Below are positions 41,865 to 41,924 of a stretch of 41,924 nt of DNA, piece by piece (position 1 is the first letter of the stretch; each line of letters opens with the position of its first letter). A program made the translations under genes and the position numbers. Origin of the DNA: SVEL01 sp964573715 (GTDB lineage: Bacteria; Bacillota; Clostridia; Lachnospirales; Lachnospiraceae); contig CAZNKR010000016.1 in assembly GCA_964573715.1 (NCBI GenBank), forward strand, positions 1-41,924. Reading direction: 5' to 3'. The notes under the pieces were generated by a model. The model worked only from the letters and a program-made list of their open reading frames with translations, was not told the DNA's origin and ran no database searches.

Positions 41865-41924
41865 CGACTTTTAAATGGAACTTACCATAATGTTTTGGAT
41901 TTCCACAACATACATAGTATGATA
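41842..41924 (-). CDS. Possible C-terminal fragment of a gene entering from the right
   Basis: A minus-strand frame is open from the window edge to a TAA at 41842-41844, giving about 26 residues, including YYVCCGNPKHYGKFHLKVD. The residue mix looks protein-like, and a bidirectional terminator follows. It is too short to assign or to be sure that it is coding. Confidence 0.25.
   Translation of the reverse strand, partial: SYYVCCGNPKHYGKFHLKVDIRKKII

Overview
The window is an AT-rich stretch of a low-GC Gram-positive (Firmicutes) chromosome, most likely a member of the Lachnospiraceae or a close clostridial relative. The signs are strong AGGAGG-type ribosome binding sites, consensus TTGACA/TATAAT promoters, hairpin-plus-U-tract terminators, a T-box leader, a tRNA without encoded CCA, and the gene set. 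It looks like chromosomal backbone. I see no phage, insertion sequence, CRISPR array or integrase. It contains one assembly gap (100 N, 33735-33834).

Layout. 1-2.7 kb: an HPP-like membrane protein (cut by the window edge), tRNA-Gly(GCC), a small membrane protein and a PdaA-like polysaccharide deacetylase with a damaged active site, all on the minus strand. 2.9-5.2 kb, plus strand: a membrane-anchored N-acetylmuramoyl-L-alanine amidase and a PurF paralogue that has lost its glutaminase active site. 5.4-10.7 kb: HAD hydrolase, the remnant of a MATE exporter, oligoendopeptidase F, a double-GNAT protein and signal peptidase I. 10.8-16.8 kb: gltB-gltD (glutamate synthase) behind a promoter that carries two identical palindromes. 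17-22 kb: Xaa-Pro aminopeptidase, primary sigma factor rpoD, a diacylglycerol-kinase-family enzyme and a SEC-C protein. 22.1-25.8 kb: a purC-purF-purB purine operon. 25.9-28.7 kb: a one-polypeptide ABC transporter (ATPase fused to FtsX-like permease) with a promoter-overlapping operator. 28.9-33.7 kb: moxR, DUF58 and transglutaminase genes, translationally coupled, followed by a PilZ protein. 33.7-33.9 kb: an 18-bp tandem repeat array interrupted by the gap. 33.9-39.2 kb: aspS-gatC-gatA-gatB under a T-box leader whose specifier reads best as AAC (Asn). 39.4-41.8 kb: a large protein of unknown function with an N-terminal cyclic-nucleotide-binding fold, divergent from the T-box operon.

How genes work together. 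The aspS-gatCAB operon fits tRNA-dependent asparagine synthesis: AspRS charges tRNA-Asn with Asp and GatCAB amidates it, and an Asn-reading T-box would close the feedback loop. gltBD supplies glutamate, and purC/F/B form part of IMP/AMP synthesis. The canonical PurF in that operon makes the dead-glutaminase paralogue at 3.8 kb stand out. The moxR-DUF58-transglutaminase set resembles a widespread but poorly understood envelope system.

Nothing here is a clear new defence or mobile system. The best leads are the PurF paralogue, the large cNMP-fold protein, the twin palindromes at gltB, the Asn-type T-box, and the PdaA-like protein lacking its catalytic Asp.
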